A DNA stretch of 64,000 nt from Deltaproteobacteria bacterium (GTDB taxonomy: Bacteria; Myxococcota_A; UBA9160; UBA4427): assembly GCA_016713665.1 (NCBI GenBank), contig JADJOR010000008.1, positions 372,001 through 436,000 of the forward strand, written 5' to 3'. Below are positions 8,768-17,838 of this stretch, piece after piece (positions within the stretch are counted from its first letter, which is position 1; the number at the start of each line of letters is the position of its first letter). Below the pieces are notes generated by a model that was not told the origin of the DNA, searched no databases, and saw only the letters and a program-made list of their open reading frames with translations. The position numbers were made by a program, and so were the translations under genes.

Positions 8768-9698
8768 CGCTCGACCCGGCCGCCGCGATCGCCGCGAGAA
8801 TTCCGCGCCCCCCCGACTCGAGCACCGCCCTCGCCACGCGCTCGCCGAGCGCCTCCGCCGCGTCGACGGTCCCGAAGTCCTCGGCGCGGGCGATCTCGCG
8901 ACCGTCGAGACTCGAGACGAGCCCTCGCATCCGGAGTCGCCCGTCGGGCAATCGCTCGGCGAAGCCCGCGAGCGGGATGCTGCAGTCGCCCCCGAGCGCA
9001 GTCTGATAGGCGCGCTCCGCCCGGGCGACCTCGCCGGTCGCGGCGGGCTCGAGGGCCGCAATGCGCGAGCGCCACTCGGAGTCCGCCCGCGTCTCGAGGG
9101 CGAGCAGGCCCTGTCCGACGGCGGGCAGCATCGTCTCCGGCTCGATCCGCTCGTCGATCCGATCGGCGAGGCCGAGGCGGTCGAGTCCCGCGCAGGCGAG
9201 CACGACGGCGTCGAGCCGATCGGACACGATCTTCTCGAGCCGCGTCGGGACGTTGCCCCGCAGCGGGACGATCTCGAGATCGGGGCGCAGGGCGCGCAGC
9301 AACGCCACGCGGCGCGTGCTGCCCGTCCCGACCCGCGCGCCGCGTGGAAGCGATGCCAGGTCGACGCCCCGCTCGCGACCCGCGAGCGCATCGCGCGGAT
9401 CACGGCGCTCGGGATAGCAGGCGATGACACAGCCGTTCGCGAGGCGCGCGGGGACGTCCTTCGCGCTGTGGACCGCGACGTCCGCAGCGTCCGCGAGCAG
9501 CGCCTCCTCGATCTCCTTCACGAAGAGACCCTTGCCGCCGATCTTCGAGAGCGAGCGATCGAGGATCCGATCGCCCGTCGTCCGCAACACGACGAGCTCC
9601 GTCTCGACGCCGAGGGCGCGCCCGAGCTGGTCGGCCATCTGCCGCGACTGGACCAGGGCGAGGTCGCTGCCGCGGGTCGCGATGCGGAGCTTGCTCAC
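8760..9698 (-). CDS. hemC: Porphobilinogen deaminase (hydroxymethylbilane synthase)
   Basis: Polymerises four porphobilinogens into hydroxymethylbilane. The 312-residue protein has the catalytic aspartate Asp81 in HSAKDVP, the arginine-rich RVGTGSTRR motif and the dipyrromethane-cofactor cysteine Cys239 in LGGDCSIPL. It starts with GTG (complement 9696-9698) overlapping the hemA stop as GTGA. Its own stop overlaps the cobA-hemD start. The overlap chain implies strict translational coupling of the haem genes. Confidence 0.95.
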   Translation of the reverse strand: MSKLRIATRGSDLALVQSRQMADQLGRALGVETELVVLRTTGDRILDRSLSKIGGKGLFVKEIEEALLADAADVAVHSAKDVPARLANGCVIACYPERRDPRDALAGRERGVDLASLPRGARVGTGSTRRVALLRALRPDLEIVPLRGNVPTRLEKIVSDRLDAVVLACAGLDRLGLADRIDERIEPETMLPAVGQGLLALETRADSEWRSRIAALEPAATGEVARAERAYQTALGGDCSIPLAGFAERLPDGRLRMRGLVSSLDGREIARAEDFGTVDAAEALGERVARAVLESGGRGILAAIAAAGSSDA

Positions 9699-11014
9699 GG
9701 ATTCGGCTCCGGCTCGTCGGAATCGCCCCGCCCGCCGGACCCGGCCGGCTCGTCGAGGGCGAACAGGACCCGGGCCTCCTCGAGGCGGATCAATCCGGCC
9801 TCGCGATCGGTCTCGTCGCGCAGGCGCGAGACGGGCGCGTGGAGCAGCTTGGCGACGATCGCGCGCGTCAGCTGCTCGAGGAGCTCGCGCCGCGGCTCGT
9901 CGAGCCCGAGCCGCCCGGCGAAGCGCTCGACCTCGCCCTTGCGGATCGACTCGGCGCGGCGCGTGAGATCCCGGATCGTGGGCACCGCCTGCAGCGCCAC
10001 CAGCCAACCTTCGAAGTGCTCGCGCTCCTCGACGATGATGTGCTCCGCCCGCGCGACCTCGCGGCGCCGCTCCTCTTCGTTGCTGTCGGCGACCTCCTGC
10101 AGGTCGTCGAGGTCGTAGAGGTAGGCGCTGTCGATCTCGTGGACCGCCGGGTCGATGTTGCGCGGGACGCCGATGTCGATCAGGAAGAGCGGCCGGTCGT
10201 GACGACGTCGGAGGCTCGCCTCGATCCGCTCGCGGGTCAGGATCGGGCCGGTACCGCCGACGCAGGCGAGCACGACGTCGCATTCGGGCAGCAGCGCGTC
10301 GAGCTCGTCGAGACCGTGGGCCGTCCCGTCGAAGCGCCGCGCGAGGGCCTCCGCATGGGCGCGGGTCCGATTGACGACGCGGCGCGAGCCGAGGCCGTGG
10401 TCGTGGAGCGCGATCAGCGCCGCCTCGATCATGTCCCCGGCCCCGATCAGCAGCGCGCGCTTGTCCTCGAGGGTCTCGAAGATCTGCTTCGCGAGCAGCA
10501 CCGCCACCCGGGCGACCGAGACCGGCCGCTCCGCGATCCCCGTCTCGTTCTTCACCCGCTTCGCCGTCGCGAACGCCCGCTGGAAGAGCCGCGACAGCAC
10601 CGCCCCACAGGTCCCCGCCTCCGCCGCCGCGCGATAGGCGTCCTTGACCTGCCCGAGAATCTGCGGCTCGCCGACGACCATCGAGTCCACGGCCGAGGCG
10701 ACCCGGAACACGTGCTCGACGGCCTCGCGTCCGACACGGAGATAGGTCATGTCCCGGAGCGAGCTCTTGCTCGGCAGGTCGCCGCCGGCGAGCTCGCGGG
10801 CGAAGAAGTCGAGCAGGACGTGTTGCGCGGCATCGGGATTCGGGGTCGTCGCGACGAGCTCGACGCGATTGCAGGTCGAGAGCAGGACCGCCTCGCCGAT
10901 CTCCGGCCGATCGACGAGCTTGCGCAACGCCGGGCCGACGTCGGCGACCGCGAAGCGCTCGCGGATCTCGACCGGCGCGCTGCGATGGTTCATGCCGAAG
11001 ACGACGACCTTCAC
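9695..11014 (-). CDS. hemA: Glutamyl-tRNA reductase
   Basis: First committed enzyme of the C5 tetrapyrrole route: reduces glutamyl-tRNA to glutamate-1-semialdehyde with NADPH. The protein has 439 residues. Catalytic Cys48 is in LLSTCNRVEL. The SMVVGEPQILGQ motif and the nucleotide-binding IGAGDMIEAAL follow, and the C-terminal dimerisation domain is complete. The start is GTG (complement 11012-11014), sharing GTGA with the ccsA stop. A hemL gene is not in this window. Confidence 0.95.
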   Translation of the reverse strand: MKVVVFGMNHRSAPVEIRERFAVADVGPALRKLVDRPEIGEAVLLSTCNRVELVATTPNPDAAQHVLLDFFARELAGGDLPSKSSLRDMTYLRVGREAVEHVFRVASAVDSMVVGEPQILGQVKDAYRAAAEAGTCGAVLSRLFQRAFATAKRVKNETGIAERPVSVARVAVLLAKQIFETLEDKRALLIGAGDMIEAALIALHDHGLGSRRVVNRTRAHAEALARRFDGTAHGLDELDALLPECDVVLACVGGTGPILTRERIEASLRRRHDRPLFLIDIGVPRNIDPAVHEIDSAYLYDLDDLQEVADSNEEERRREVARAEHIIVEEREHFEGWLVALQAVPTIRDLTRRAESIRKGEVERFAGRLGLDEPRRELLEQLTRAIVAKLLHAPVSRLRDETDREAGLIRLEEARVLFALDEPAGSGGRGDSDEPEPNP

Positions 11015-11799
11015 GACACGAGCCCCACGCCGACCACGGCGAAGACGAGGAACGCGAAGCCCGCGAGCGCGCTGGCCGCGGCCTGACGGGCCCCCTGATG
11101 GCCGACGAAGCGCAGGGCGACGAGCCCGAGATAGATGAGCCAGGCGACGACGGTCCAGGTCTCGTGGAGACCGCCGCCGAGCACGCGACCCGAGCGGGCC
11201 TCGTTCCAGAGTACGCCCGTGACCACACCGAAGGTCAGCAGCGGAAATCCCAGCGCGAGCGCCACGCGATTCACGCGGTCCAGGGCCTCGAGAGAGGGGA
11301 GCGGGAGGCGACGCGCGAGCTTGCGGCGGCGCTTCAGACTGCGGTGCTCCAGCAGGAAGAAGAGGCCGGCGAGGCCGGCGAGGCCGAGGGCTGCGAGCCC
11401 GGCGCTCGAGAGCAGGACGTGGGCGTGGGGGATCGAGCCGCTCGCCTCGGTCGCGGCGTCTCCGCCCGAGCCCGAGAGGGTCGCCCCGAAGGCGGCGAGA
11501 AACGCAGCGAAGGCGAGCGCAGGCAGGAAGCCCGGGAGCCGGATCCGGGTGCTCAGGATCAAGCCGAAGACCACGGCGAGCCAGGCCATCACGGCGATCG
11601 CGACGCCGAGATCGGTCAGCGCCGGCGGCGGGTCGAGGCGATGCAGCGTGGCGAACGCGACGGCCTGGACCAGCGCCCCGACCACGAGCCCGATCCGCGC
11701 GCCGATCAGCATCCGGGGCGCGGGCAGCACCAGACCGAGGATCGCCCCGGCCCCCGCCGCCAGATAGAGCGCGGCCGCGATGTGCTCGAACTCGTACAC
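11011..11799 (-). CDS. ccsA: CcsA/HemX-type cytochrome c assembly membrane protein
   Basis: Integral membrane protein of the CcsA/ResC/HemX family, which handles haem for c-type cytochrome maturation or tunes HemA. With the GTG start at complement 11797-11799 (GAGGAGA 3-4 nt upstream) it has 262 residues and about eight hydrophobic segments. Conserved histidines lie in SIPHAHVLLSS and GGLHETWTVVAW, the latter resembling the haem-binding tryptophan-rich WWD-like region but reduced. Position immediately before hemA matches many deltaproteobacterial haem operons. Whether it is a haem transporter or a HemA modulator is not resolvable here. Confidence 0.8.
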   Translation of the reverse strand: MYEFEHIAAALYLAAGAGAILGLVLPAPRMLIGARIGLVVGALVQAVAFATLHRLDPPPALTDLGVAIAVMAWLAVVFGLILSTRIRLPGFLPALAFAAFLAAFGATLSGSGGDAATEASGSIPHAHVLLSSAGLAALGLAGLAGLFFLLEHRSLKRRRKLARRLPLPSLEALDRVNRVALALGFPLLTFGVVTGVLWNEARSGRVLGGGLHETWTVVAWLIYLGLVALRFVGHQGARQAAASALAGFAFLVFAVVGVGLVS

Positions 11800-11820
11800 G
11801 GCTCTCCTCGGGATCCCGGA

Positions 11821-11897
11821 CCCGGTCAAACCGGGCTCACTCTCGGGTCGCGGGCCGCGCCCGCCCGGCGCTCGCCCTTCCGGCGCGGCGCAGTATA
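11821..11897 (-). promoter_or_regulatory. Putative -10 element and leader hairpin of the haem operon
   Basis: Reading on the minus strand, TATACT (complement 11892-11897) is a good -10 hexamer. I see no matching -35. Between it and the ccsA start lies about 95 nt of leader with a perfect hairpin, CCCGGT-TTG-ACCGGG (11821-11835), shortly before the ribosome-binding site. The hairpin could influence translation of the whole coupled operon. No known riboswitch is recognised. Confidence 0.4.
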
Positions 11898-11941
11898 CCG
11901 ATGGGGGCTGCCGATCCGGCTCGGGCCCGAGCGTCCGGCTC

Positions 11942-12508
11942 CTAGTCGCCCTGCCCGCGCCCACGCCGGGCCATCCGGCGCATCTGGGCCTCCACCTTCG
12001 CCGCGTCGTTGACCATCTCGAACAATCGGTAGACCGGCTCGCCCATCAGCACGAACCGGATCTCCTCGAGCGCACATCCCTCGCCCTGCTCCTCGGCAAA
12101 CCGACGCGCACAGTCGATCGAGATCTCCGCGCAGGTCTGGAGCGCGAGCCCCCCGACCCCGGCCCCGATCGCCGGAGCCGCCAGCGTCCGGATCCCGAGT
12201 CGGGCGGCGTGCTCGAGGGACGCGCGCAGGGCCCGCCCCACGCTCTCGGGTGTCGCCCGACCGCCGAGGGCCATGCCGGCTGCATGGATCACGAAGCGAG
12301 CCGGGAGCAGACCCGCGCCGGTGACCGCCGCCTCGCCGACGGCGATCGGTCCATGCGCCGCACACTCGGCCGCGATCTGCGGTCCACCGCGGCGCGCAAT
12401 CGCCCCGGCGACCCCGCTCCCGAGCACGAGATCGTTGTTCGCGGCATTCACGATCGCGTCCACCGCCTGCTCGGTCAGGTCGCCCTCGACGAGCGTGATC
12501 CGGATCAT
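11942..12508 (-). CDS. Macrodomain protein (ADP-ribose binding or hydrolysing)
   Basis: Single macrodomain of 188 residues. IVNAANNDLVLGSGVAGAI near residues 18-36 is the classic first loop. FVIHAAGM follows, and PAIGAGVGGLA forms the second phosphate-binding loop. Macrodomains bind ADP-ribose and may remove it from proteins or deacetylate O-acetyl-ADP-ribose. The C terminus has an extra basic helix (QMRRMARRGRG). The ATG overlaps the stop of the upstream deoxyhypusine-synthase-like gene as ATGA, so the two are co-translated. The NAD link between them is discussed in the findings. Confidence 0.88.
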   Translation of the reverse strand: MIRITLVEGDLTEQAVDAIVNAANNDLVLGSGVAGAIARRGGPQIAAECAAHGPIAVGEAAVTGAGLLPARFVIHAAGMALGGRATPESVGRALRASLEHAARLGIRTLAAPAIGAGVGGLALQTCAEISIDCARRFAEEQGEGCALEEIRFVLMGEPVYRLFEMVNDAAKVEAQMRRMARRGRGQGD

Positions 12509-13629
12509 GACGAGTCTCCTGCGCGTGCCTTGCGCGGTCGCGGTCGCGCGTTCTGCGACTTCGCGCGGGCCTTCGAGGGTCGTGTGGGCTGCGCTCGATT
12601 CGCGCTCTTCGAAGGCGCGCCGCGCTTCGCCCGCGCGCCGCTCCTCGTCCGCGTGCCGCCGCGGTCGGCGCCCGCCGCGAGCATCGCATGGCGCTCGACG
12701 ACGCCCGCCGCGATCAGCGGGACGAGGATCTCGTGATGGCCGATGAGCGAGATGCCGCGGCCCGCGAGCCGCGTCGGCCGCTCGACGACGTTGCGCTCGG
12801 GCCGGTACTGCCGCACGAAATCGCAGTTGATGGTCGTCAATCGGGCGACGCGGTGGCCGAGGTTCCGCGCGACGGCGAGCGCCTTCAGGAAGACCTCGGG
12901 CAGGATCACCGCCGAGCCGACGTGGACGACGACGCCGTCGTCGAGCCCGGCGACGAGCCCGCAGAGCGTCTCGAAGTCCCGGTAGCTCGTCTCGCCGAGG
13001 GCGGCGCCGTCGGCGCTCGGATGCATGTGGTGGATGTCGGTGCCGATCGCGGTGTGGACGGTCACGGGAATGCCGAGGCGGTAGGCGTTGGCGAGGACCG
13101 AGCGCTCGGCATGCGGATCGTCCGAGCCCGCGATGTCGCGGCCGACGGCGGCGCCCATGCCGAGGCCGTCGGCCCGACCCCGGGCGATCGCGCCGTTGAG
13201 CCGCTCGGCGGTCTCCCGGGCCATGCCGAAGCGCCCGCGATCGAGGGCGGGCCCGACGTCCTCGCTGGTCTTGCCGAGCATCGCGAGCTCCAGATCGTGG
13301 ACACAGCCCGCCCCGTTCATCATCAGGGCCCCGATCGCCCCGCGCTCCATCAGGTCGACCACGATCGGTGCGAGGCCGACCTTGATCAGATGGGCCCCGA
13401 AGCCGAAGAGCACCCGCCGTTCCGCCCGCCAGGCCTGCGCCCAGGCCTCGATCGCCGCGTTGAGCTCGGCGGCCCCCAGGAGCTTCGGCAGGGCCTCGAG
13501 CAGCTCGCAGACCGTCGCCCCGGGCGCGAGCGGACGGCCCTCGTCGGCGCGGCGGACCTTGCTCGGCCTGCGGGCGCCCGATTCCAGCCGCATCGGGGTG
13601 CGGTCGAGCTTGGATCCAGGTCGTTTCAC
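12505..13629 (-). CDS. Deoxyhypusine-synthase-like protein with basic C-terminal tail
   Basis: Cytoplasmic protein resembling the NAD-binding deoxyhypusine synthase fold. GAHLIKVGLAPIVVDLMERG, then GALMMNGAGCVHDLELA and the later FGM and VTVHTAIGTDIHHMHP segments follow the order seen in archaeal synthases (gA-x-GL-DLI, TGA-HDL). I do not see the catalytic lysine context of true synthases with confidence. Residues after about 325 form a tail rich in Ala, Arg, Lys and Ser. I prefer the GTG at complement 13627-13629 (374 residues), since further upstream the frame enters the promoter region. A bacterial homospermidine-type or uncharacterised NAD enzyme is also possible. Confidence 0.6.
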   Translation of the reverse strand: MKRPGSKLDRTPMRLESGARRPSKVRRADEGRPLAPGATVCELLEALPKLLGAAELNAAIEAWAQAWRAERRVLFGFGAHLIKVGLAPIVVDLMERGAIGALMMNGAGCVHDLELAMLGKTSEDVGPALDRGRFGMARETAERLNGAIARGRADGLGMGAAVGRDIAGSDDPHAERSVLANAYRLGIPVTVHTAIGTDIHHMHPSADGAALGETSYRDFETLCGLVAGLDDGVVVHVGSAVILPEVFLKALAVARNLGHRVARLTTINCDFVRQYRPERNVVERPTRLAGRGISLIGHHEILVPLIAAGVVERHAMLAAGADRGGTRTRSGARAKRGAPSKSANRAQPTRPSKARAKSQNARPRPRKARAGDSS

Positions 13630-13793
13630 GCAAATCCCCCGGGTCGGGACCGGCAACGGGCCTGCTATATATGGCCCCGCCGCTCCCGGTCGATGACTGG
13701 AGCGAAAGTTCGAACGAAAGAAAGAGCTTGCCAGACGCGCGGCCGTGAACAAGCTGCCGCGACGCCCGATCGAATCAACGGAGACCCATTGCC

Positions 13794-14123
13794 ATGGCCA
13801 AGATCACCGACGTGACCGATGCGACCTTCGACGGCGAGGTCCTGAAATCCACGACCCCCGTGCTGGTCGACTTCTGGGCGGAGTGGTGCGGGCCGTGCCG
13901 GGCGATCGCGCCGATCGTCAAGGAGCTCGCGGAAGACTACGGCGACCGCTTGAAGGTCGTGAAGATCAACATCGACGACTCCCCGCAGACGCCCGGGGCC
14001 TTCGGGATCCGCTCGATCCCGACGATCCTCGCGTTCAAGGACGGCAAGGTCGTGAGCCAGCTGACGGGCGCCCGGCCGAAGGGCGACTTCGTCAAGCTGA
14101 TCGACGGCGTGCTCGGCGCCTGA
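13794..14123 (+). CDS. trxA: Thioredoxin
   Basis: Small cytoplasmic disulfide reductase of 109 residues with the active site WCGPC at residues 31-35, DFWAEWCGPC context and the cis-proline loop RSIPTILAF. Length and motifs match TrxA. GGAGA lies about 8 nt upstream of the ATG. It is transcribed divergently from the deoxyhypusine-synthase-like gene. The shared 164-nt upstream region contains TATATA near 13666 and the palindrome GTTCGAAC flanked by GCGAAA and GAAAG near 13700. Those are candidate promoter and operator elements. Confidence 0.95.
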   Translation: MAKITDVTDATFDGEVLKSTTPVLVDFWAEWCGPCRAIAPIVKELAEDYGDRLKVVKINIDDSPQTPGAFGIRSIPTILAFKDGKVVSQLTGARPKGDFVKLIDGVLGA

Positions 14124-14174
14124 GGTCCAGCCTTCGCAGCCCCCGCGCCCCGGTCTCCCGGGAGCGCGGGTGGC

Positions 14175-15281
14175 TCAGAAGACATAGCGCCGCATCGAGA
14201 CGTTCAGCAGCAGGCCGATCGAGAGCGCCGTCGAGAGCAGGGCCGAGCCGCCATACGAGAAGAGCGGCATCGGCACGCCGATCACCGGCGCGAGGCCGAG
14301 CACCATCGCGACGTTGATCGCCGCCGGCCAGAGCAGCGTCCCGACCAGCCCGATCGCGAGCATCGCGCCGAAGGTGTCCTTCGAGTTGCGCGCGATCATC
14401 AGGCCCCAGACCAGCATCAGTGCATAGACCGAGAGCACGATCGTCGAGCCGAGGAAGCCCCATTCCTCGGCGAGGACCGAGAAGGCGAAGTCGGTGTGCT
14501 GCGTCGGCAGGAAGCGCAGCTGGGTCTGGGTGCCCTCCTGCCAGCCGGTGCCGAAGAGGCCGCCGGAGCCGACGGCGATCTTCGATTGCATGCCCTGATA
14601 GCCCGAGGCGAGCGGATCGCGGGAGGGATCGAGGAAGCCGAGGATCCGCTCTTTCTGGTAGCCCCTGAGTCCGAACTGCCAGAGCGCCGCCAGCCCGCCG
14701 AGGCCGAGCAGCCCGATCCCGACCCAGGCCCGGGCGGGCACGTTCACGAGGGGCAACAGGGTCAGGCCGACGAGCAGGGTCAGGGCGGCGACACCGAGAT
14801 CCTTCTGCAGAACGATCAGACCGACCGGGATCCCGACGATCAGGCCGGGCATGAAGAGATCGCGCAGGCGCCGGATCTGGGACGGGGGATTGCGGCCGAA
14901 GTAGTGGGCGAGCCCGATGACCATGCCGATCTTCGAGAACTCCGAAGGCTGCAGGCGCCCGGAGAAGAGCCAGGCCCGGGCACCGCGCGTCTCCTCGGCG
15001 ATCGCGAGCGTGAGCAGGAGCAGGCCGACGGATCCGCCGTAGAGCCACCAGGCGTAGCGATCGTAGTGGCGATAATCGATCGCGACGACGATCGCGATGA
15101 CGACCGCCGCGAGCCCCATCACCGACAGCTGCCGCCCGACGATGTCCGCGCCGCCCTCGACGCCCGAGGCCGCCGCCGAGACCAGGTTCACGATCCCCAT
15201 CGCCACGAGCGCGAGCACGAGCGCGACGAGCACCCAGTCGAAATGCGCGACCCGTCGCCGCTCCACCCGCAGCGCGCTCAT
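14175..15281 (-). CDS. rodA: Rod-shape SEDS glycosyltransferase RodA
   Basis: Peptidoglycan polymerase of the elongasome: polymerises lipid II in the inner membrane together with PBP2. The 368-residue protein has about ten membrane segments and SEDS-family motifs: GARAWLFSGRLQPSEFSKIG, QKDLGVAAL, the large periplasmic loop with PTQHTDFAFSVLAEEWG, and FSYGGSALLS near the C terminus. The ATG at complement 15279-15281 overlaps the mrdA stop as ATGA. Last gene of the mreC-mreD-mrdA-rodA run, convergent with trxA. Confidence 0.93.
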   Translation of the reverse strand: MSALRVERRRVAHFDWVLVALVLALVAMGIVNLVSAAASGVEGGADIVGRQLSVMGLAAVVIAIVVAIDYRHYDRYAWWLYGGSVGLLLLTLAIAEETRGARAWLFSGRLQPSEFSKIGMVIGLAHYFGRNPPSQIRRLRDLFMPGLIVGIPVGLIVLQKDLGVAALTLLVGLTLLPLVNVPARAWVGIGLLGLGGLAALWQFGLRGYQKERILGFLDPSRDPLASGYQGMQSKIAVGSGGLFGTGWQEGTQTQLRFLPTQHTDFAFSVLAEEWGFLGSTIVLSVYALMLVWGLMIARNSKDTFGAMLAIGLVGTLLWPAAINVAMVLGLAPVIGVPMPLFSYGGSALLSTALSIGLLLNVSMRRYVF

Positions 15282-17287
15282 CGTCCGCCCTCCGAGACCC
15301 CGGCGAGCCCCTGCTCCCGAAGCCAGCCTTCCGGTGCGCGGCGCACGCCCGTGTGCCCGTCGCCGTCGAACTCTTCGCCATCGAACTCTCCGCCATCGAA
15401 GAAGGCGACCTCCGTCGGGATGCGGCCTTCCTTCTTCGAGAAGTACTTCGCCATCACCTTCTGGGTCATCGGCGCGGCGATCGCCCCGCCGCCCCCGCCC
15501 GCGTGCTCGACGATCGCGACGACCACGATCTCCGGCGCCTCGACGGGCGCGAAGGCGGCGAAGAGCGCATGGTCGCGGTACCGGATCGGAATGTCCTTCG
15601 GGTCGAGCCCCTTCACGACGTCGAGGCTCACGACCTGGGTCGTACCCGACTTGCCGCCGACGTCGATGCCGGGGACCTGGGCGCGACGGCCGGTGCCACC
15701 GGGATCCATGACGACGCCCTTCAGTCCCTGCCGCACGATCTCGAGAATCGCCGGATCGACGACCTTGCTGGCCCGGACCATCGGGTGGAGCTCCTCGACG
15801 AGCTCGCCGTCCCAGGTCTCCTTGCGGAGCACGACCCGGGGCGTCACGACGGTGCCCCCGTTGGCGACCGTCGCGTAGGCGACGGCGAGCTGGATCGGCG
15901 TCACGAGGTTGGCGCCCTGCCCGATCGACAGCGAGATCGTCTCGCCCTCGACCCACGCCTCGCGTTTGACGCGACGCTTCCATTCCGGCGTCGGCACGAG
16001 CCCCTCCGCCTCGCCACGCACCGCCACGCCCGTCGGCTCGCCGAGCCCGAAGAGCTTCGCGTAACGCGCGAGCGTCTCGACGCCGAGCTTGCGGCCGAGC
16101 TCGTAGAAATAGACGTCGCAGGAGCCCGCGAGGGCGCGCTTCAGGTCGACGGTGCCGTGGCCGCCCTTCTTCCAGCAGCGATAGGTCCGACGGCCGAGGC
16201 GGTAGTAGCCGTTGCAGTGGGCGGTGCTCGCGGGGGTGATCGCCTTCTCCGCGAGACCGGCTGCGGCGACGAAGGCCTTGTAGGTCGAGCCGGGCGGGTA
16301 GACGCCGGCGACGGCGCGGTTGCGCATCGGATGCCATTCGTCGTCGTTGAGCGCACGCCAGACGTCTCGCGAGATCGCCCCGGAGAACGCGTTCGCGTCG
16401 TAGCTGGGCGACGAGACCATCGCCAGCACGTCGCCATTTTCGGGATCGAGGGCGACGATCGCGCCCATGCGGCGCGGAAGCGCCGGATCGCCGGTCAGGA
16501 ACGCCTCCTCGGCCGCCTGCTGCAGATCCAGATCCAGCGCGAGCACGACTCGGCCTCCCGGAGTCGGCTCGATCCGATCGAGCTCCTCGATCTCGCGGCC
16601 GGCGACGTCGACGATGCGATTGACGCCGCCCGTCCGACCGCGCAGATGGGTCTCGTAGGACGCCTCGATGCCGGTCTTGCCGATCGTCTCGCCCGAGTCG
16701 TAGTCGGCGAACTCCTCGCGCTCGAGCTCCCCGGGGTCGATCTCGCCGATCGTTCCGAGCAGCTGGGCTGCGAGGGTGCCGTAGACGTACTCCCGCAGCG
16801 GCTTTCCGTAGAACTCGACACCCGGGAGCGCGTAGTGGTGCTCGGCGACCTGCGCGCGCTCCTCGAAGCTGAGATCCGTCGCCAGGGACACCGGCTGGAA
16901 GCGCAGCCGCCCCGTCGGCTTGCCCACCTTCGCTGCGATCTCCTCGGGATCTCGATCCAGGATCGCGCCGAGGACGGACCAGGTTCGCCAGGGATGCTTG
17001 ATCTCGTTGGGCATCACGTCGACGTGATAGGCGGGGCGGCTCGCGGCGATCGCCCGACCGTCGCGGTCGACGATCATCCCGCGCGGCGCATCGAGCTGGA
17101 CCGTCCGCACGTAGTTCGCCTGCGAGCGCCCCTTCAGATACTCGCCTTCGAGGATCTGGAGCTGGAAGAGGCGGCCGACGAAGACCGTGAAGAGCCCGAG
17201 CACGACGAAGACCAGGGGCCAGAGGCGGATGTCGCCGGGTCCGTCGGCGTTGTTCGACAAGCGACCGTGGCCGAGCGGTTCGCTCAC
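15278..17287 (-). CDS. mrdA: Penicillin-binding protein 2 (peptidoglycan D,D-transpeptidase)
   Basis: Transpeptidase partner of RodA in lateral wall synthesis. It has 669 residues: a single membrane anchor at about 24-44, a pedestal/dimerisation domain with APRGMIVDRDG, and a transpeptidase domain with the three penicillin-binding motifs. These are SXXK (Ser334 in YPPGSTYK), an SXN-equivalent that reads SCD here (in AGSCDVYFYELG), and KSG in GGKSGTTQ. It starts with GTG overlapping the mreD stop as GTGA. The C-terminal 30 residues (GGEFDGEEFDGDG) are acidic and repetitive. Confidence 0.94.
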   Translation of the reverse strand: MSEPLGHGRLSNNADGPGDIRLWPLVFVVLGLFTVFVGRLFQLQILEGEYLKGRSQANYVRTVQLDAPRGMIVDRDGRAIAASRPAYHVDVMPNEIKHPWRTWSVLGAILDRDPEEIAAKVGKPTGRLRFQPVSLATDLSFEERAQVAEHHYALPGVEFYGKPLREYVYGTLAAQLLGTIGEIDPGELEREEFADYDSGETIGKTGIEASYETHLRGRTGGVNRIVDVAGREIEELDRIEPTPGGRVVLALDLDLQQAAEEAFLTGDPALPRRMGAIVALDPENGDVLAMVSSPSYDANAFSGAISRDVWRALNDDEWHPMRNRAVAGVYPPGSTYKAFVAAAGLAEKAITPASTAHCNGYYRLGRRTYRCWKKGGHGTVDLKRALAGSCDVYFYELGRKLGVETLARYAKLFGLGEPTGVAVRGEAEGLVPTPEWKRRVKREAWVEGETISLSIGQGANLVTPIQLAVAYATVANGGTVVTPRVVLRKETWDGELVEELHPMVRASKVVDPAILEIVRQGLKGVVMDPGGTGRRAQVPGIDVGGKSGTTQVVSLDVVKGLDPKDIPIRYRDHALFAAFAPVEAPEIVVVAIVEHAGGGGGAIAAPMTQKVMAKYFSKKEGRIPTEVAFFDGGEFDGEEFDGDGHTGVRRAPEGWLREQGLAGVSEGGR

Positions 17288-17838
17288 GATCGCCCCCGAC
17301 CCGGATAGCTCGAATAGCCGAGGGCGAGCGAGCCGCGACGCGAGAGCTCCTCGTCGGCGAAGCGGTTCACGATCCGGTCGACGAGACCGACGATCGGCCC
17401 GACGCAGACCATGTGGACGAAGCCCTGGGCGACGGCGAGCGCGAGGACCTCGACGAGAAGCGGCTCGGGCCCGAGGAAGATCGCGCGGGTCGAGACGATG
17501 CCGAACCCGTAGGCCACGGAGAGCGCGAGCGTGAGCAGCGCGATCGGGATGCCGCCCGAGAGATCGAGCTGACGCGACGCGATCGCCGCCGCGAGATACG
17601 AAAAAATGCGGAGGACCGCGTGTTGTCCGACGAGCGAGCCCGACACGGAATCCATCGCGAACCCGAGCAGCGCCGAGATCACGAAGCCCGAGAGGAATCC
17701 GGGCCAGCGCAGGCCGATCCCGACGACCACGAGCCAGGCGAGATCCGGACACCACGGCGGCGCGATCGCGCGGGCCAGCGCCCCCTGCACCACGAGCGCG
17801 AACAGCCCGAGCGCGAGCACCGCCAGCGTCGACTTCAC
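17284..17838 (-). CDS. mreD: Rod-shape-determining membrane protein MreD
   Basis: Small hydrophobic elongasome protein, 184 residues with about five or six membrane segments (for example around residues 5-25 and 40-65). Sequence conservation in MreD is low. The identification rests on topology, length and its place between mreC and mrdA. GTG start at complement 17836-17838 shares GTGA with the mreC stop, and its own stop shares GTGA with mrdA. Confidence 0.88.
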   Translation of the reverse strand: MKSTLAVLALGLFALVVQGALARAIAPPWCPDLAWLVVVGIGLRWPGFLSGFVISALLGFAMDSVSGSLVGQHAVLRIFSYLAAAIASRQLDLSGGIPIALLTLALSVAYGFGIVSTRAIFLGPEPLLVEVLALAVAQGFVHMVCVGPIVGLVDRIVNRFADEELSRRGSLALGYSSYPGRGRS

